Virus record (IMG/VR): IMGVR_UViG_3300037427_002834
Span: 1 to 53,434 of that record
DNA length: 53,434 nucleotides
Source: a virus
Direction: 5' to 3' (one strand)
Positions 43,633 to 52,507 of this stretch are shown here, one piece after another (the first letter of the stretch is position 1; every line of letters starts with the position of its first letter). The position numbers were made by a program, and so were the translations under genes. Under the pieces are notes generated by a model. That model did not search any database, was not told the origin of the DNA, and worked only from the letters and a program-made list of their open reading frames with translations.

Positions 43633-44807
43633 GAAGTACCCCCTCTTCTAGAAGTTGGGAACGCGCCTATGGGCAGGGGCTCAGTAGTTGCTTGTTGGGC
43701 TGTAAGCTCTGGATTTTCTCTCCATCGCAATGCGCAGCCCTTGAGTTCTTTAGAGCATTCGTCTGCAACCCAAAAAGTCTCATGGGGCGGTGGCTTGCCT
43801 AGGTTGTTCACGCCATTGACCTGACCTCTGGAAACATAATAGTAATTTACGCCCTTTAGGTTGACTCTAACGTATTGCCCCACGCTATAGGTTTTGCTTT
43901 GGTCCCATAACTCACCCGGCACATACCCAGACGATGAAGTGTGTTTCAAAGAGGTCCCTATAATTTTGCTTATCTTTTCATTTTTGAACGTAGCCAAGGG
44001 AGGTGCGGTTCCGTCTGCTGTGACTTTGCAATTTCCATCTTCGTTATAGTGTATATCTGTAACCCCTGTTTGCTTTACTGTATTGTATTCGTAGCAACAC
44101 CCTTCCCCTCTGTAAGTCCAAACGCAGTTGTGTTCTGTGACGACTCTTGCTGGCAACTTTAAGCCTTGTAAGTCGAACGGGCTAGCCAATTCAAATTCAA
44201 CTGTGTTTTTGTTTTCTCCAGACTTTCTATCTATAAAGTAAACGTCTTGAGGGAAGTAAGCATTTGGGTCTGGGTCGAAACCTTCTGGGGGCTGAAGGAT
44301 ATTTGATTTGAGCTTTTGCTGACCCTCTACTGGGCCTGTGACTACTCCATAATTATCGTAGAAGTTTAAACCGTCAATATACTTTGCGAAGGTCCTTGTG
44401 CGGGTTACTTTAGCTCCTACTAAGCTATCTAAATCTCTGATAGCGTATTTAATGTACTTGATTCTATGTTGGGTTTCTTCATCTAACCCCTTAGGGTTGA
44501 TGGTTAGCGTGAGCTTAGGCGTTGGAGGAGAGCCCTTAGCTGAGGTTTCAAACCCGTCGGCCTTAATCGGAGCTGGGAAATAATCGCTGCCATTCCAAAT
44601 TATGCTGTTTTGTATTAGTTTTAAGTTATTGTGGAACCTGAGCTGGCTTCTAATTGGCTCACCGATGTCAGAGTATACATGTCTTTCCCCTCTAGCGATT
44701 AAGTCGCTGACATCAATTTCAAAAAGCGTTACGATAGCCGAAGGCTCCAGAGACATTGCGCTCTCTGCGACCTTCTTAGTTGATACCTTTGATGTGTTTG
44801 GATTCAT
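43629..44807 (-). CDS. Minor tail protein L-like with [Fe-S]-type cysteines and an inserted CBM-like module
   Basis: This 392-aa protein matches lambda gpL in its first 225 residues (SDLIARGERHVYSDIGE, KLTLTINPKGLDEE, VTRTRTFAKYID, then VEFELASPFDLQGLKLPARV). The iron-sulfur cysteines are C228, C237, C238 and, after an insertion, C351 and C358 in CSKELKGCALRW. Residues about 299-348 (ELWDQSKTYSVGQYVRV, then NYYYVSRG, then PPHETFWV) look like a carbohydrate-binding CBM5/12-like module placed between the cysteine sets. It is the second gene of the minus-strand module, 1 nt from the M-like gene. It is a tail-tip structural part, probably contacting gpM and gpK. Confidence 0.83.
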   Translation of the reverse strand: MNPNTSKVSTKKVAESAMSLEPSAIVTLFEIDVSDLIARGERHVYSDIGEPIRSQLRFHNNLKLIQNSIIWNGSDYFPAPIKADGFETSAKGSPPTPKLTLTINPKGLDEETQHRIKYIKYAIRDLDSLVGAKVTRTRTFAKYIDGLNFYDNYGVVTGPVEGQQKLKSNILQPPEGFDPDPNAYFPQDVYFIDRKSGENKNTVEFELASPFDLQGLKLPARVVTEHNCVWTYRGEGCCYEYNTVKQTGVTDIHYNEDGNCKVTADGTAPPLATFKNEKISKIIGTSLKHTSSSGYVPGELWDQSKTYSVGQYVRVNLKGVNYYYVSRGQVNGVNNLGKPPPHETFWVADECSKELKGCALRWRENPELTAQQATTEPLPIGAFPTSRRGGTS

Positions 44808-44808
44808 A

Positions 44809-45357
44809 TTAGCTAACTACTTCTTCGAACGAGGCTTTCAAGCTGAAGTTATTATGAAAATTCATGTTGATATCCCAACTTCTACATACAAATTTTTTCA
44901 TTGAACCATAAGGGGAGGGCGGGGTGAAAGCGAATGCGTCTTTAGCTCCTCTGGTATGTAGGAAGTGGGCCATAGCTGTAACCTCTTTTTCGTCTCTATT
45001 GTCAAAAGTCACGTCTACTTTTAACAAGTCTGCGCTGATGTTTTGTGGGGCTCTTTGTTCGTATCCGTCACCAAATTGAATAACTTCTACTTTAGGTTCT
45101 GACGAGACGCTTGTCCCGTAATCTGGCACCCAGAAAAAATGGGGGATTACGGCGTTGTTGTAGGTGGTGTAACCGCCCCATACTGTTTGGGCTGAGTTGC
45201 CAGGCGTGGGGGCATATGTGCTATCTGGTCCTGTATAGTAAAAATAACGACCACTATCTTGTTCTGCGTTCCCACAGGGCCCACAGAGTACTATGTCATT
45301 TTTTACGTAGCTGCTTGAACCTGCTACGAAATTGTCTATTTCATATATAGATGCCAT
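44809..45357 (-). CDS. Minor tail protein M-like with N-terminal CBM-like extension
   Basis: This 182-aa protein has the gpM core in its C-terminal half: VEVIQFGDGYEQRAPQNI, then LLKVDVTFDNRDEKE, then LHTRGAKDAFAFTPPSPYG and WDINMNFHNNFSLKASFEEV. The first 80 residues (YVKNDIVLCGPCGNAEQ, RYFYYTGPDSTYAPTPG, TVWGG) resemble a small carbohydrate-binding-like module, a further such extension beside the one in the L-like protein. It is the first gene of the minus-strand tip operon and has a strong GTGTAA-type element and ribosome binding site upstream. It joins the tape measure end to the tip in the lambda model. Confidence 0.83.
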   Translation of the reverse strand: MASIYEIDNFVAGSSSYVKNDIVLCGPCGNAEQDSGRYFYYTGPDSTYAPTPGNSAQTVWGGYTTYNNAVIPHFFWVPDYGTSVSSEPKVEVIQFGDGYEQRAPQNISADLLKVDVTFDNRDEKEVTAMAHFLHTRGAKDAFAFTPPSPYGSMKKFVCRSWDINMNFHNNFSLKASFEEVVS

Positions 45358-45360
45358 ATT

Positions 45361-45386
45361 CCTTTTTCCTCACTTTATTTTACACG
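45361..45386 (-). promoter_or_regulatory. GTGTAA-type promoter/RBS element of the minus-strand tip operon
   Basis: On the minus strand the sequence reads GTGTAAAATAAAGTGAGG followed by AAAAAGG and then the ATG at 45357. It differs from the element before 19547 at one of 25 positions. Conservation including the spacing to the AAGG ribosome site makes this the strongest copy of the family. It faces away from the plus-strand copy at 45425. Confidence 0.65.
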
Positions 45387-45424
45387 TATACAGCTAGAAA
45401 ATAAAATATTCTTGCGGATTATCA

Positions 45425-45450
45425 GTGTAAATAGTAAAATAAGGAACAAG
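45425..45450 (+). promoter_or_regulatory. GTGTAA-type promoter/RBS element of the plus-strand IPT operon
   Basis: GTGTAAATAGTAAAATAAGG followed by AACAAGG precedes the ATG at 45459. With the minus-strand copy at 45361-45386 it forms a divergent control region of about 100 nt that has no other gene. Confidence 0.6.
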
Positions 45451-45458
45451 GTTTAAGG

Positions 45459-46463
45459 ATGGCATTATACTACAATTATAACAACATCTATTTTAAAATT
45501 AACGGAAAGGCTATTTTAGTCGATTCTGCTAGTTTTAGCGTAAACCCTGAGCTTTCTGAAACCAAACAGGCCGATAGGGTTGGAGCATTTGATAGGCCCG
45601 CTTCAGCAGGGGTTAAAAGCTCTCTTAGTATATCCTACTATCTAACTGGAGCAGACCCTTTAAAGCCCTTCTTGGAGGCTAAGGCTCCTATTCCATTTGA
45701 GGTGGCTGGGCTGACCCTACAGAAAGGATACCTGACCTCATACTCATTTAACGCCGACCCTTTTGGGCCAGTAAGGATAAACGCTGACATAGACTTCTTT
45801 GAGGATTTTGGAGGTACGTTTTCTCCCGCTACGTTACCTGACCAAGACAATAAGTACCTTCAATTTTCTGATATGCAGCTTGCCCTCCAAGGTATAGATG
45901 CTGACTCGAAGATTCAAAGTTTAAATTATAACTTGTCTCAAAATGTGGAGCCCGTTTATAAACATGGTGATTTAATACCGTCAGACATACGGTTTGGAAA
46001 AAGGCTCTCTAGCGTCGATATAGACACGTATAACTTTCAAGAGGCTTTGGCGTATACTGGCAAATCTGTGACGATAGATTTTAATATAGGAGGAGAAACC
46101 TATAAGGTCGCTGGAACATTAACATCTAAAGACGTAAGCATAAGTCATGGTCAAAAAATAAGGGCCGCTTTAAGTGTTGAGTCTAGCTCTTATGGGGGAG
46201 CGCCCACCATAACAAACGACGCGCCAAGCGGTCAGTCTTTAAGCGTAGGACAAACCTTCACTATTACAGGAACAAACTTAGGCTCTACAACCGCAGTTTA
46301 TTTCAATAATAACGTTAGAGTAAATGAATTTATATCCATATCAGATACAGAAATTAAAGTAAAAATTCCAAGGTTCGCTAGGAGCGGGCCTTATAAAGTA
46401 ATAACCGCTGGAGGAGAAATCATTAGGCCAGCCATATCAATCGACTCAATCTTTGTACCGTAA
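45459..46463 (+). CDS. Tail-tube-like structural protein with C-terminal IPT/TIG domain
   Basis: This 334-aa protein has two beta-rich regions in tandem. The first (about 1-130; NGKAILVDSASFSVNPELSE, then SLSISYYLTGADPLKPFLE, then RINADIDFFEDFG) and second (about 135-245; YLQFSDMQLALQGIDADS, then SLNYNLSQNVEPVYKHG, then KVAGTLTSKDVSISHG) both look like tail-tube or distal-tail folds. Residues about 250-334 form an Ig-like IPT/TIG domain (GQSLSVGQTFTITGTNLGST). Tube-plus-Ig architecture is known in lambda gpV. The protein could form a special tube segment or a tip hub to which the following IPT proteins attach. It overlaps the next gene by TAATG. Confidence 0.65.
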   Translation: MALYYNYNNIYFKINGKAILVDSASFSVNPELSETKQADRVGAFDRPASAGVKSSLSISYYLTGADPLKPFLEAKAPIPFEVAGLTLQKGYLTSYSFNADPFGPVRINADIDFFEDFGGTFSPATLPDQDNKYLQFSDMQLALQGIDADSKIQSLNYNLSQNVEPVYKHGDLIPSDIRFGKRLSSVDIDTYNFQEALAYTGKSVTIDFNIGGETYKVAGTLTSKDVSISHGQKIRAALSVESSSYGGAPTITNDAPSGQSLSVGQTFTITGTNLGSTTAVYFNNNVRVNEFISISDTEIKVKIPRFARSGPYKVITAGGEIIRPAISIDSIFVP

Positions 46464-48715
46464 TGTCAGTAATCAGTGGAAATATAGGGCAGACAGTACC
46501 GTTTAACGTAACGCAAGCGGGCGCGATTACTGGCGTCTATTTTGGTAGCGGGCTTTCTCAAAACGCAAAAGCTCAATCAAATAACACCACGATTTTAGCA
46601 AAGGTTCCAGAGGATGCTAATTGGGATTATGTCACTTTTAAAAAGACCCCCGAAACACGGACTCATAATGTAGACGCTACGGGGTATAAGCAAACTGGGG
46701 CATTTTCGAATCTTAACGCAGAGGTCGTAGCTAGCGGCTTCAGTAACTCATGTACATCTGGAGCCGCCTCTTACTCAAACGCTCTTTCTGCTGTCACTAT
46801 TTGTAACTTGAACGCTACTGGCTCTACCCAAGCCTTAGCCTCTGGAAGATTGTATAACGCATACGCAAGCGGTTTGTGTGGAGACGACGGCTCTTATACC
46901 AACAGTGGTTATACTTCCGCTTCAACTAGGGTTTCTAATTACGCTGCGTTTGAGGATGCTTCTGGAGATTGGTTGGCTATAGGCGCGATAGAAGACACGG
47001 GCAACTTTATAAACCAGAAGGCGTCTGTGGCTGTAACCTGCTTAACGCCTAGGTCCGAGGCCACTAATTATAAATTTGTACCTATTCCTTTAATTACGTC
47101 TTTTTCACCAGCGGAAGGTGAGCAGGGCGACCCTCTGAATATTTACGGTTACGCTCTACATGACGTTTCTAACGTTTCTATTAACGACTCTGGGGTAACT
47201 TTCCAAAGAGTCAGTAATACGCGCTTGTCTGGCTCTGTTCCTGCTGGCGTTTTTAATCATAAAGTTAAAGTCCTTGGCCCGTCTGGAGTAACGTCTGAGT
47301 CTGTAGAGAACTATAAAAGCCTGTCCAACGCTGCTCCTAGCGCTGCGAGTTTAAGTCTTTCTATTTTACCCAATCAGTTTTTAGTGCGTAAAAAGGGCTC
47401 AACTGAGTCTATGTCTGTTATAGGCTCTAATATAACTGGGCTTTCTAGCGCGACTTTAACAGACCAGAAGGGGACTTCTGTCAATCTCTTATCCGACCCC
47501 AGCTTTAGCCACACCAATACAACCCTTAATGTTCCAGCCAGTGGCCTGAATCAAGGGCTGTATGATTTATCAATTCAAGGAACGCACGGTTCCGCTAGCG
47601 CTAATGATATAATATCTATAATCGATTCCCCAGTTATAAACCAATCTAACGTTCCCATCTCTAGCTCGGTTCTGATTAACGAGCCTACTACTTACGACAC
47701 GCAAGGCGCTTTAGAGGTAGCTAAATATAACTCTCAGTATTCATTTACTACAGCTAAAAAACCTGACAAGATTTGCTTGTCTATGAGGAATAGCGGGATA
47801 ACCAGCGGCTCCACTACGTTTAAGTTGGGCTATGAATATGACAGTTCATTTAATAGCACGGATTATTACTACATAAAATCAACGGGTCAGACCATCGTTA
47901 AGAGCGCAAAGTTAGCCGCCAACATGTTTAACAGTGGTATATATACTACAGATGAGTACGGAGACTCTTACGACGCCTTCTCTTATGCTTTACAACCCTG
48001 TTTATGCAACATAACTAATTCTGGCAACACCTACATATCGAACGCTTCTTCTTTTTACAGAAGCGGCATGATGACGGGTCTTATAACTGGCCAGACAGGA
48101 AATCATCCGTCTATAGTTCCTATTAAAAATTTGTGCATAAGCGACTTCAACGCTTACGCAAACGAAAGGCCATATCTATCATGCGCTCAAAGCGGATTCT
48201 TATACAGTACTGAGATACTTAACTCTTCCAGCTTCCCAACTATATACTTAAGCGGGACAGGGTATAGCAATGCCGCCAGCTCCGGAAGCGTTATTCAACA
48301 ATTAAATTCGCATCCAGGTTATATTATAACCAATTGGAATCATGATTACGTTAGCGCCAGAGAGGCGAGCGTATACAAGAGCGGCATAAATTACCCTTAT
48401 CCAACCGCTTCGTTTTCAGACTATACTTTACCCGCTTGGGAAAACATAAAGTTATCTGGAATGAACGATTTGTATCCTAACGGATATCCGGGAGGAGATA
48501 ATTTGACCACTAGTTACGCGCACACGAATTCTAGCAATTATCAATTTAATAATAAGATTAGCGGTGTGGCTGGCACTGAGGCTCAAGCCAAACTGCAAAT
48601 TGAATCTCAAAAAGACATTAGCTATTCTCAATGTTTAACTGGAAATTATGTACTTTCCTCCACTACTATAAACACAACCCTGAACTTAACTGGAATAACA
48701 TACGGATACTGTTAA
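46463..48715 (+). CDS. Large IPT/TIG-repeat structural protein
   Basis: This 750-aa protein is Ser-, Asn- and Tyr-rich. Residues about 210-290 form a clear IPT/TIG domain (PLITSFSPAEGEQGDPLNIY followed by GYALHDVSNVSI). A second Ig-like unit lies near 300-390 (GSTESMSVIGSNITGLSSAT). The N-terminal region has Cys-containing Ala-rich repeats (SGFSNSCTSGAASYSNALSA, then CNLNATGS), and the C-terminal 350 residues contain CLCNITNSGNTYISNASSF and similar motifs that echo the giant protein at 1-5709. No enzymatic motif is visible. It is the second of four coupled IPT-type genes that probably build a side fibre or tail-tip appendage. Confidence 0.65.
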   Translation: MSVISGNIGQTVPFNVTQAGAITGVYFGSGLSQNAKAQSNNTTILAKVPEDANWDYVTFKKTPETRTHNVDATGYKQTGAFSNLNAEVVASGFSNSCTSGAASYSNALSAVTICNLNATGSTQALASGRLYNAYASGLCGDDGSYTNSGYTSASTRVSNYAAFEDASGDWLAIGAIEDTGNFINQKASVAVTCLTPRSEATNYKFVPIPLITSFSPAEGEQGDPLNIYGYALHDVSNVSINDSGVTFQRVSNTRLSGSVPAGVFNHKVKVLGPSGVTSESVENYKSLSNAAPSAASLSLSILPNQFLVRKKGSTESMSVIGSNITGLSSATLTDQKGTSVNLLSDPSFSHTNTTLNVPASGLNQGLYDLSIQGTHGSASANDIISIIDSPVINQSNVPISSSVLINEPTTYDTQGALEVAKYNSQYSFTTAKKPDKICLSMRNSGITSGSTTFKLGYEYDSSFNSTDYYYIKSTGQTIVKSAKLAANMFNSGIYTTDEYGDSYDAFSYALQPCLCNITNSGNTYISNASSFYRSGMMTGLITGQTGNHPSIVPIKNLCISDFNAYANERPYLSCAQSGFLYSTEILNSSSFPTIYLSGTGYSNAASSGSVIQQLNSHPGYIITNWNHDYVSAREASVYKSGINYPYPTASFSDYTLPAWENIKLSGMNDLYPNGYPGGDNLTTSYAHTNSSNYQFNNKISGVAGTEAQAKLQIESQKDISYSQCLTGNYVLSSTTINTTLNLTGITYGYC

Positions 48716-48716
48716 A

Positions 48717-49982
48717 ATGCCAGAACCACACGTTACATATTATATAAAAGTTGCCGACAACGGCGACGGCGTTTCGCAGAATGAGTTTTTTATAAGCGGC
48801 TCGGGCGATACCTCGTGGAGTAATGACTTTAATCGTTATTTAGAATACCATAACGATTGTGGTTTTGGGGTCACGGGGATGAAGATATATAAATTTGACC
48901 AATCCGACCCTTCGAATGCTAATCATCCGTTCTATTTATCCATCTATCAAGACGGTACGCATGGTGGAGGGAACGCGGCTGACGTATTAGGCTCTCAAGA
49001 TGGGGTATACCACTGTGGGGTTCCAGGAAATTCTGGAGCATCTACGAAAGTTAACATGCCAAGGATGTGGCAAAGCAGCAATTTTTACAGCGACATCTAC
49101 CCTTTCTGCCCAAACCATTCCGCTATGGGAGGAACGTCTTATTTTACAACGAATAACATCTCTGGTGATGAATGTGTTTCTGGAGACTACCCTTGCAGCG
49201 GAGAATGCACTTTAGAATCATATTTAACTGGAATTTTGACGGGCTTGATACACTCTACTAATGTATCTCTTTCTGGGGAATATTCTGATTATAATATAAG
49301 TTCATATTCTATATCCACGGGTGTTCAAGCTGGACCGTACGAAGGGTGCGCTATATTTGCCACGGGTGCAACTGAGGCGGAGGCAAACTCCAGAAGAACC
49401 ACGTACGCTAATGAATTTTATTACAGCGGCAAATGTTACGACGATAGACTGGGTGAAAACGCATTAATTAGTCAAACCAATACATCTAATGCGCCTATAA
49501 GCTTTAATACTCCCACTGCATTTTCTGGAGCAAACGGAACTTGGTTTTCGAGCGTGACAGGATTTTTCTCAAGTAGGTATTACGTTAATTACAACCCAGT
49601 CGTTAGCGGGCAGAAAACTGTTGGTACGGTTGATGTTGATTGTCCAAGTACGACTTTTGATGTAACCCTAGAAAGAGATAGACAAATGTGGTCAAGCACA
49701 GGAACCGCAGCGAAAGGCGATGACGTAGTAAGGAAATTAAATGTGACTCTCAACACATCATGTAGCGGCTACGAAACCAACTTGACTGCTGGGTGTGAGA
49801 AGGTGAGAGCTGGAGTTCAACAATACTGCAACAAAACCATTTCAAACAGCGGAACGGCATGCTGGGAAGACGACTTCGAAGAGGGCGAGTATAAAATTAA
49901 ATATATAAGTGGAGCATATCAAACTAACAATAATAACTTCATGATTGGCACGGGCCATTTAGATGTAAGTGAAATAATATAA
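48717..49982 (+). CDS. Cys-rich structural protein of the IPT cluster
   Basis: This 421-aa protein has a Gly/Asp-rich start (VTYYIKVADNGDGVSQNEFF) and many cysteines, for example SGDECVSGDYPCSGECTLE and GKCYDDRLGENA. ATEAEANSRRTTYANEFYYS is an Ala/Glu-rich helical repeat like those in its neighbours and in the giant protein at 1-5709. The C-terminal part (GTVDVDCPSTTFDVTLERD, then GCEKVRAGVQQYCNKTISN) is beta-rich. I do not recognise a family. It lies 1 nt after the preceding gene and overlaps the next by TAATG, so it belongs to the same fibre-like unit. Confidence 0.6.
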   Translation: MPEPHVTYYIKVADNGDGVSQNEFFISGSGDTSWSNDFNRYLEYHNDCGFGVTGMKIYKFDQSDPSNANHPFYLSIYQDGTHGGGNAADVLGSQDGVYHCGVPGNSGASTKVNMPRMWQSSNFYSDIYPFCPNHSAMGGTSYFTTNNISGDECVSGDYPCSGECTLESYLTGILTGLIHSTNVSLSGEYSDYNISSYSISTGVQAGPYEGCAIFATGATEAEANSRRTTYANEFYYSGKCYDDRLGENALISQTNTSNAPISFNTPTAFSGANGTWFSSVTGFFSSRYYVNYNPVVSGQKTVGTVDVDCPSTTFDVTLERDRQMWSSTGTAAKGDDVVRKLNVTLNTSCSGYETNLTAGCEKVRAGVQQYCNKTISNSGTACWEDDFEEGEYKIKYISGAYQTNNNNFMIGTGHLDVSEII

Positions 49983-51730
49983 TGAAGGTCATAAAACAAT
50001 TTGAACAGTTAACTGTAAGTGGTGAAAATATTTACCATAATGCGGACACTAAGTTTTATTGGAATTCTATATCTGAGGCTAACCAAGCTGAAATCGTACC
50101 AAACTCTTTTGAAAATGAATCCAAGGTTAAACTTCATGTTCCTTGCTGTTTGCCAGACCACAATAAAATTGTAGTATGTAACTCCGTTGGTTGCTATACG
50201 GGAGCTCAAACTTACAGATACGTTGGTGCTCCAGTTATATCTGAATTTTCTCCGACATCGCAGGAGTGGGGAGACGAAGTAACGGTTAAAGGTAACTATT
50301 TTGAAGATGTAACGGGGGTATTTGTTGGTGAAACTCGAGTAGCAAATCACAATTGGCCTTCAAAAAGAAAGCTGGTTTTTGAAGTGCCTCACGGAATAGA
50401 AGAGGGCTTAATTACTATTTATACTAAAGTTGAATCTGCTACGTCAGTAAGTAAATTAACAGGTGTGCGCCCCCCGATAAACGGCACGTTAATTAATTCT
50501 CCTAGTTATTATAACTCGTCTGGCTTAATAGACGGTGAGTCTTTAGATTTAATAAACAGGGTTAGCCTTCAAGGTATTAATAATAAATCTGTACTGGTTG
50601 AAGGAAACAACCTATCCCAGATAAATACCACCGGATTGTACTTTAACGTGCCCCAAGGCGTAAAAAAGGATAGCTCTATCGCAATTCAAAACGTAACAGG
50701 CAGCTTTGTTGGGGGAGAATATCAGTCTTCAGTTAAAGAGGAGCTCAGCTTGGGTGTTAGGTTGAATCTTAAATCTCCATATATAGATAGCTTTGATAGT
50801 AATAAAGGAGCTTATCAGCAGAATATAAGATTGAGCGGAACGAATTTAGAACAAAGTAAAATTCTATTTAAAGGATACGACGACAGTTATATAGAAGGCT
50901 CATTCGTTAACTCTGGTGAATTTCATAAAACAGTTAGCGTTCCAAAAAATATTAAAACCGCAGCGGTTATGGCTAGCGGCATAGGCGGGGGGTATACAGG
51001 GAAACACTTGAGTTCTCAAAACTTTTTTCCGATACCAACCATTGTTCATATGCCAGCCAATTGGGTTGTTGGTGAAACAGTATCTATTAAAGCCTATAAC
51101 GCTTCTGAGATAGTCAAGACCGTTGGTGTGTCTGGAAAAAATTTAAGATACGGTTATCGAGGTAAATTCTTCGTGTCAAATCCAGAGTCTACCGTTGAAG
51201 GGCCAGACTACTTTGGTTATGTTACGGTAGATAACTCTGAACTATCTCAAAACGTTCACGGCTTCACTAGGGTAACGGCTGTAGCTAATTCGGTGATGAT
51301 TGGCGAAGGTAGAGCCTTCCTGCTTGCTTCCGCTGATTCTCCTGAGCGCCCTGTTATGGGGAATTTAGATTCGGATTTAAATAATTCTTATACCTATAAA
51401 AATTTAGATACATTAATGTATTCAACGCCAGTTAATATAAGCGGCAAAACGCCTAGCGTACTAGGCGTGAGCAAGCCTACTAGCGCGATTTCTGGGCAGG
51501 TAAACGTTTCAGGGAGATACTTCTTACCCTTAACGGGGGTAGAGCTCTACAACAGCACAGAGTCTAGAGTTATTCCGAGGAGCTCCTTGTCGGCAATAGG
51601 AGCCTATAAAATTGGAGTTATCCCTTCTGGAAACGCAAACACTTATGAATCCCCCAGCTATATATCTATCAAAATTGAAGATTTCAATTTCACTGGAAAA
51701 GTTGGACAATTTAGAATATTAAAACCTTAA
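49982..51730 (+). CDS. Multi-IPT/TIG domain structural protein
   Basis: This 582-aa protein contains at least three IPT/TIG-like Ig units: APVISEFSPTSQEWGDEVTV (about residues 83-102), SPYIDSFDSNKGAYQQNIRL (about 263-282) and TPSVLGVSKPTSAISGQVNV (near 490-515). Each is followed by G-N/T/R-Y/N-F/L-type turns. Phage IPT domains usually act as spacer or adhesion units in tail appendages. The N-terminal 80 residues carry two close cysteines (VPCCLPDHNKIVVCNSVGC). It is 4 nt from the next gene. Function as a long fibre shaft or side fibre is inferred. Confidence 0.7.
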   Translation: MKVIKQFEQLTVSGENIYHNADTKFYWNSISEANQAEIVPNSFENESKVKLHVPCCLPDHNKIVVCNSVGCYTGAQTYRYVGAPVISEFSPTSQEWGDEVTVKGNYFEDVTGVFVGETRVANHNWPSKRKLVFEVPHGIEEGLITIYTKVESATSVSKLTGVRPPINGTLINSPSYYNSSGLIDGESLDLINRVSLQGINNKSVLVEGNNLSQINTTGLYFNVPQGVKKDSSIAIQNVTGSFVGGEYQSSVKEELSLGVRLNLKSPYIDSFDSNKGAYQQNIRLSGTNLEQSKILFKGYDDSYIEGSFVNSGEFHKTVSVPKNIKTAAVMASGIGGGYTGKHLSSQNFFPIPTIVHMPANWVVGETVSIKAYNASEIVKTVGVSGKNLRYGYRGKFFVSNPESTVEGPDYFGYVTVDNSELSQNVHGFTRVTAVANSVMIGEGRAFLLASADSPERPVMGNLDSDLNNSYTYKNLDTLMYSTPVNISGKTPSVLGVSKPTSAISGQVNVSGRYFLPLTGVELYNSTESRVIPRSSLSAIGAYKIGVIPSGNANTYESPSYISIKIEDFNFTGKVGQFRILKP

Positions 51731-51734
51731 AGCT

Positions 51735-52502
51735 ATGTCTAATCAAATCACATTTATTAAGAAACCTATAATCACCAGCTTCGGGCCGACTGTTGGATTT
51801 ACGGGCAACTCTTTTATAATCTATGGGGAAAATTTAGAGGATACGGAGCGTGTATATTTTATTGACGCCTTTGAGCAGAAAAAAGAAGTGGGCTTTAATA
51901 AGTCAACTACCGCTCAAGGTACGCCCATACTTACAGGAACTATACCTGTGCTCGACGGAACTCTAGGTAAATATATCGTAAGAGCTGAAAACTCCTTGGG
52001 CTTCGATGACTTTTGCTGCTTCGAGCATTATGTTTCGACTCAAACTTTGATAAGACATATATCTGGAGATGACACAAAGCAAACGAACGATAGGCTATCT
52101 ATAAACTCTGAGATAAGTGCGTCGCCAACTAACGCGCAAGGCTTTGAAGTTTTAAATTTAAGCTATAATCCCGTTGGTCCAACCAACAAACTCTTAATCC
52201 AAGCCGAGTTGAGCTTGCAATCTAACTATTGGGGCTCTGCCGTGGTTGCTTTATTTAAAGACTCTGAAACAACCCCAAAAAAGGTATGGAATTATTCGCT
52301 ATTGGGTTTGAACTTCGGACAGATTGCGAAAATCGGCTACGTCGCTGAAGCCGAATCAACGAGCGCTCAGATATGGAAAGTGAGAGTTGGTAGAGCGGCG
52401 GGAACCTTTCCTATTATTTATGTCAATAGAGATTCGAGCACTAACCTACCTTACGGCGGGGCCGCTAGCTCTTGGATGTCTATAACAGAAATAGATGCTT
52501 GA
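51735..52502 (+). CDS. IPT domain plus jelly-roll-like receptor-binding protein
   Basis: This 255-aa protein begins with one IPT/TIG domain (KPIITSFGPTVGFTGNSFII, residues about 10-95). A C-terminal jelly-roll-like domain follows: GFEVLNLSYNPVGPTNKLLI, then AELSLQSNYWGSAVVALFKD, ending SSWMSITEIDA. The last motif matches C-terminal receptor-binding ends common in phage tail fibres (a beta strand with a SxxxTEI finish). Being the last and smallest of the IPT cluster, it is the best candidate for the distal receptor-binding unit of the appendage built by 45459-52502. This is a pattern-based inference. Confidence 0.7.
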   Translation: MSNQITFIKKPIITSFGPTVGFTGNSFIIYGENLEDTERVYFIDAFEQKKEVGFNKSTTAQGTPILTGTIPVLDGTLGKYIVRAENSLGFDDFCCFEHYVSTQTLIRHISGDDTKQTNDRLSINSEISASPTNAQGFEVLNLSYNPVGPTNKLLIQAELSLQSNYWGSAVVALFKDSETTPKKVWNYSLLGLNFGQIAKIGYVAEAESTSAQIWKVRVGRAAGTFPIIYVNRDSSTNLPYGGAASSWMSITEIDA

Positions 52503-52507
52503 TAATT

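Noticed and set aside
52472-52507. Earlier ATG for the small gene at 52508
   Set aside because: It would overlap the preceding gene by 31 nt and adds MDVYNRNRCLII, which lacks the conserved character of the rest; the ATG at 52508 gives normal spacing.
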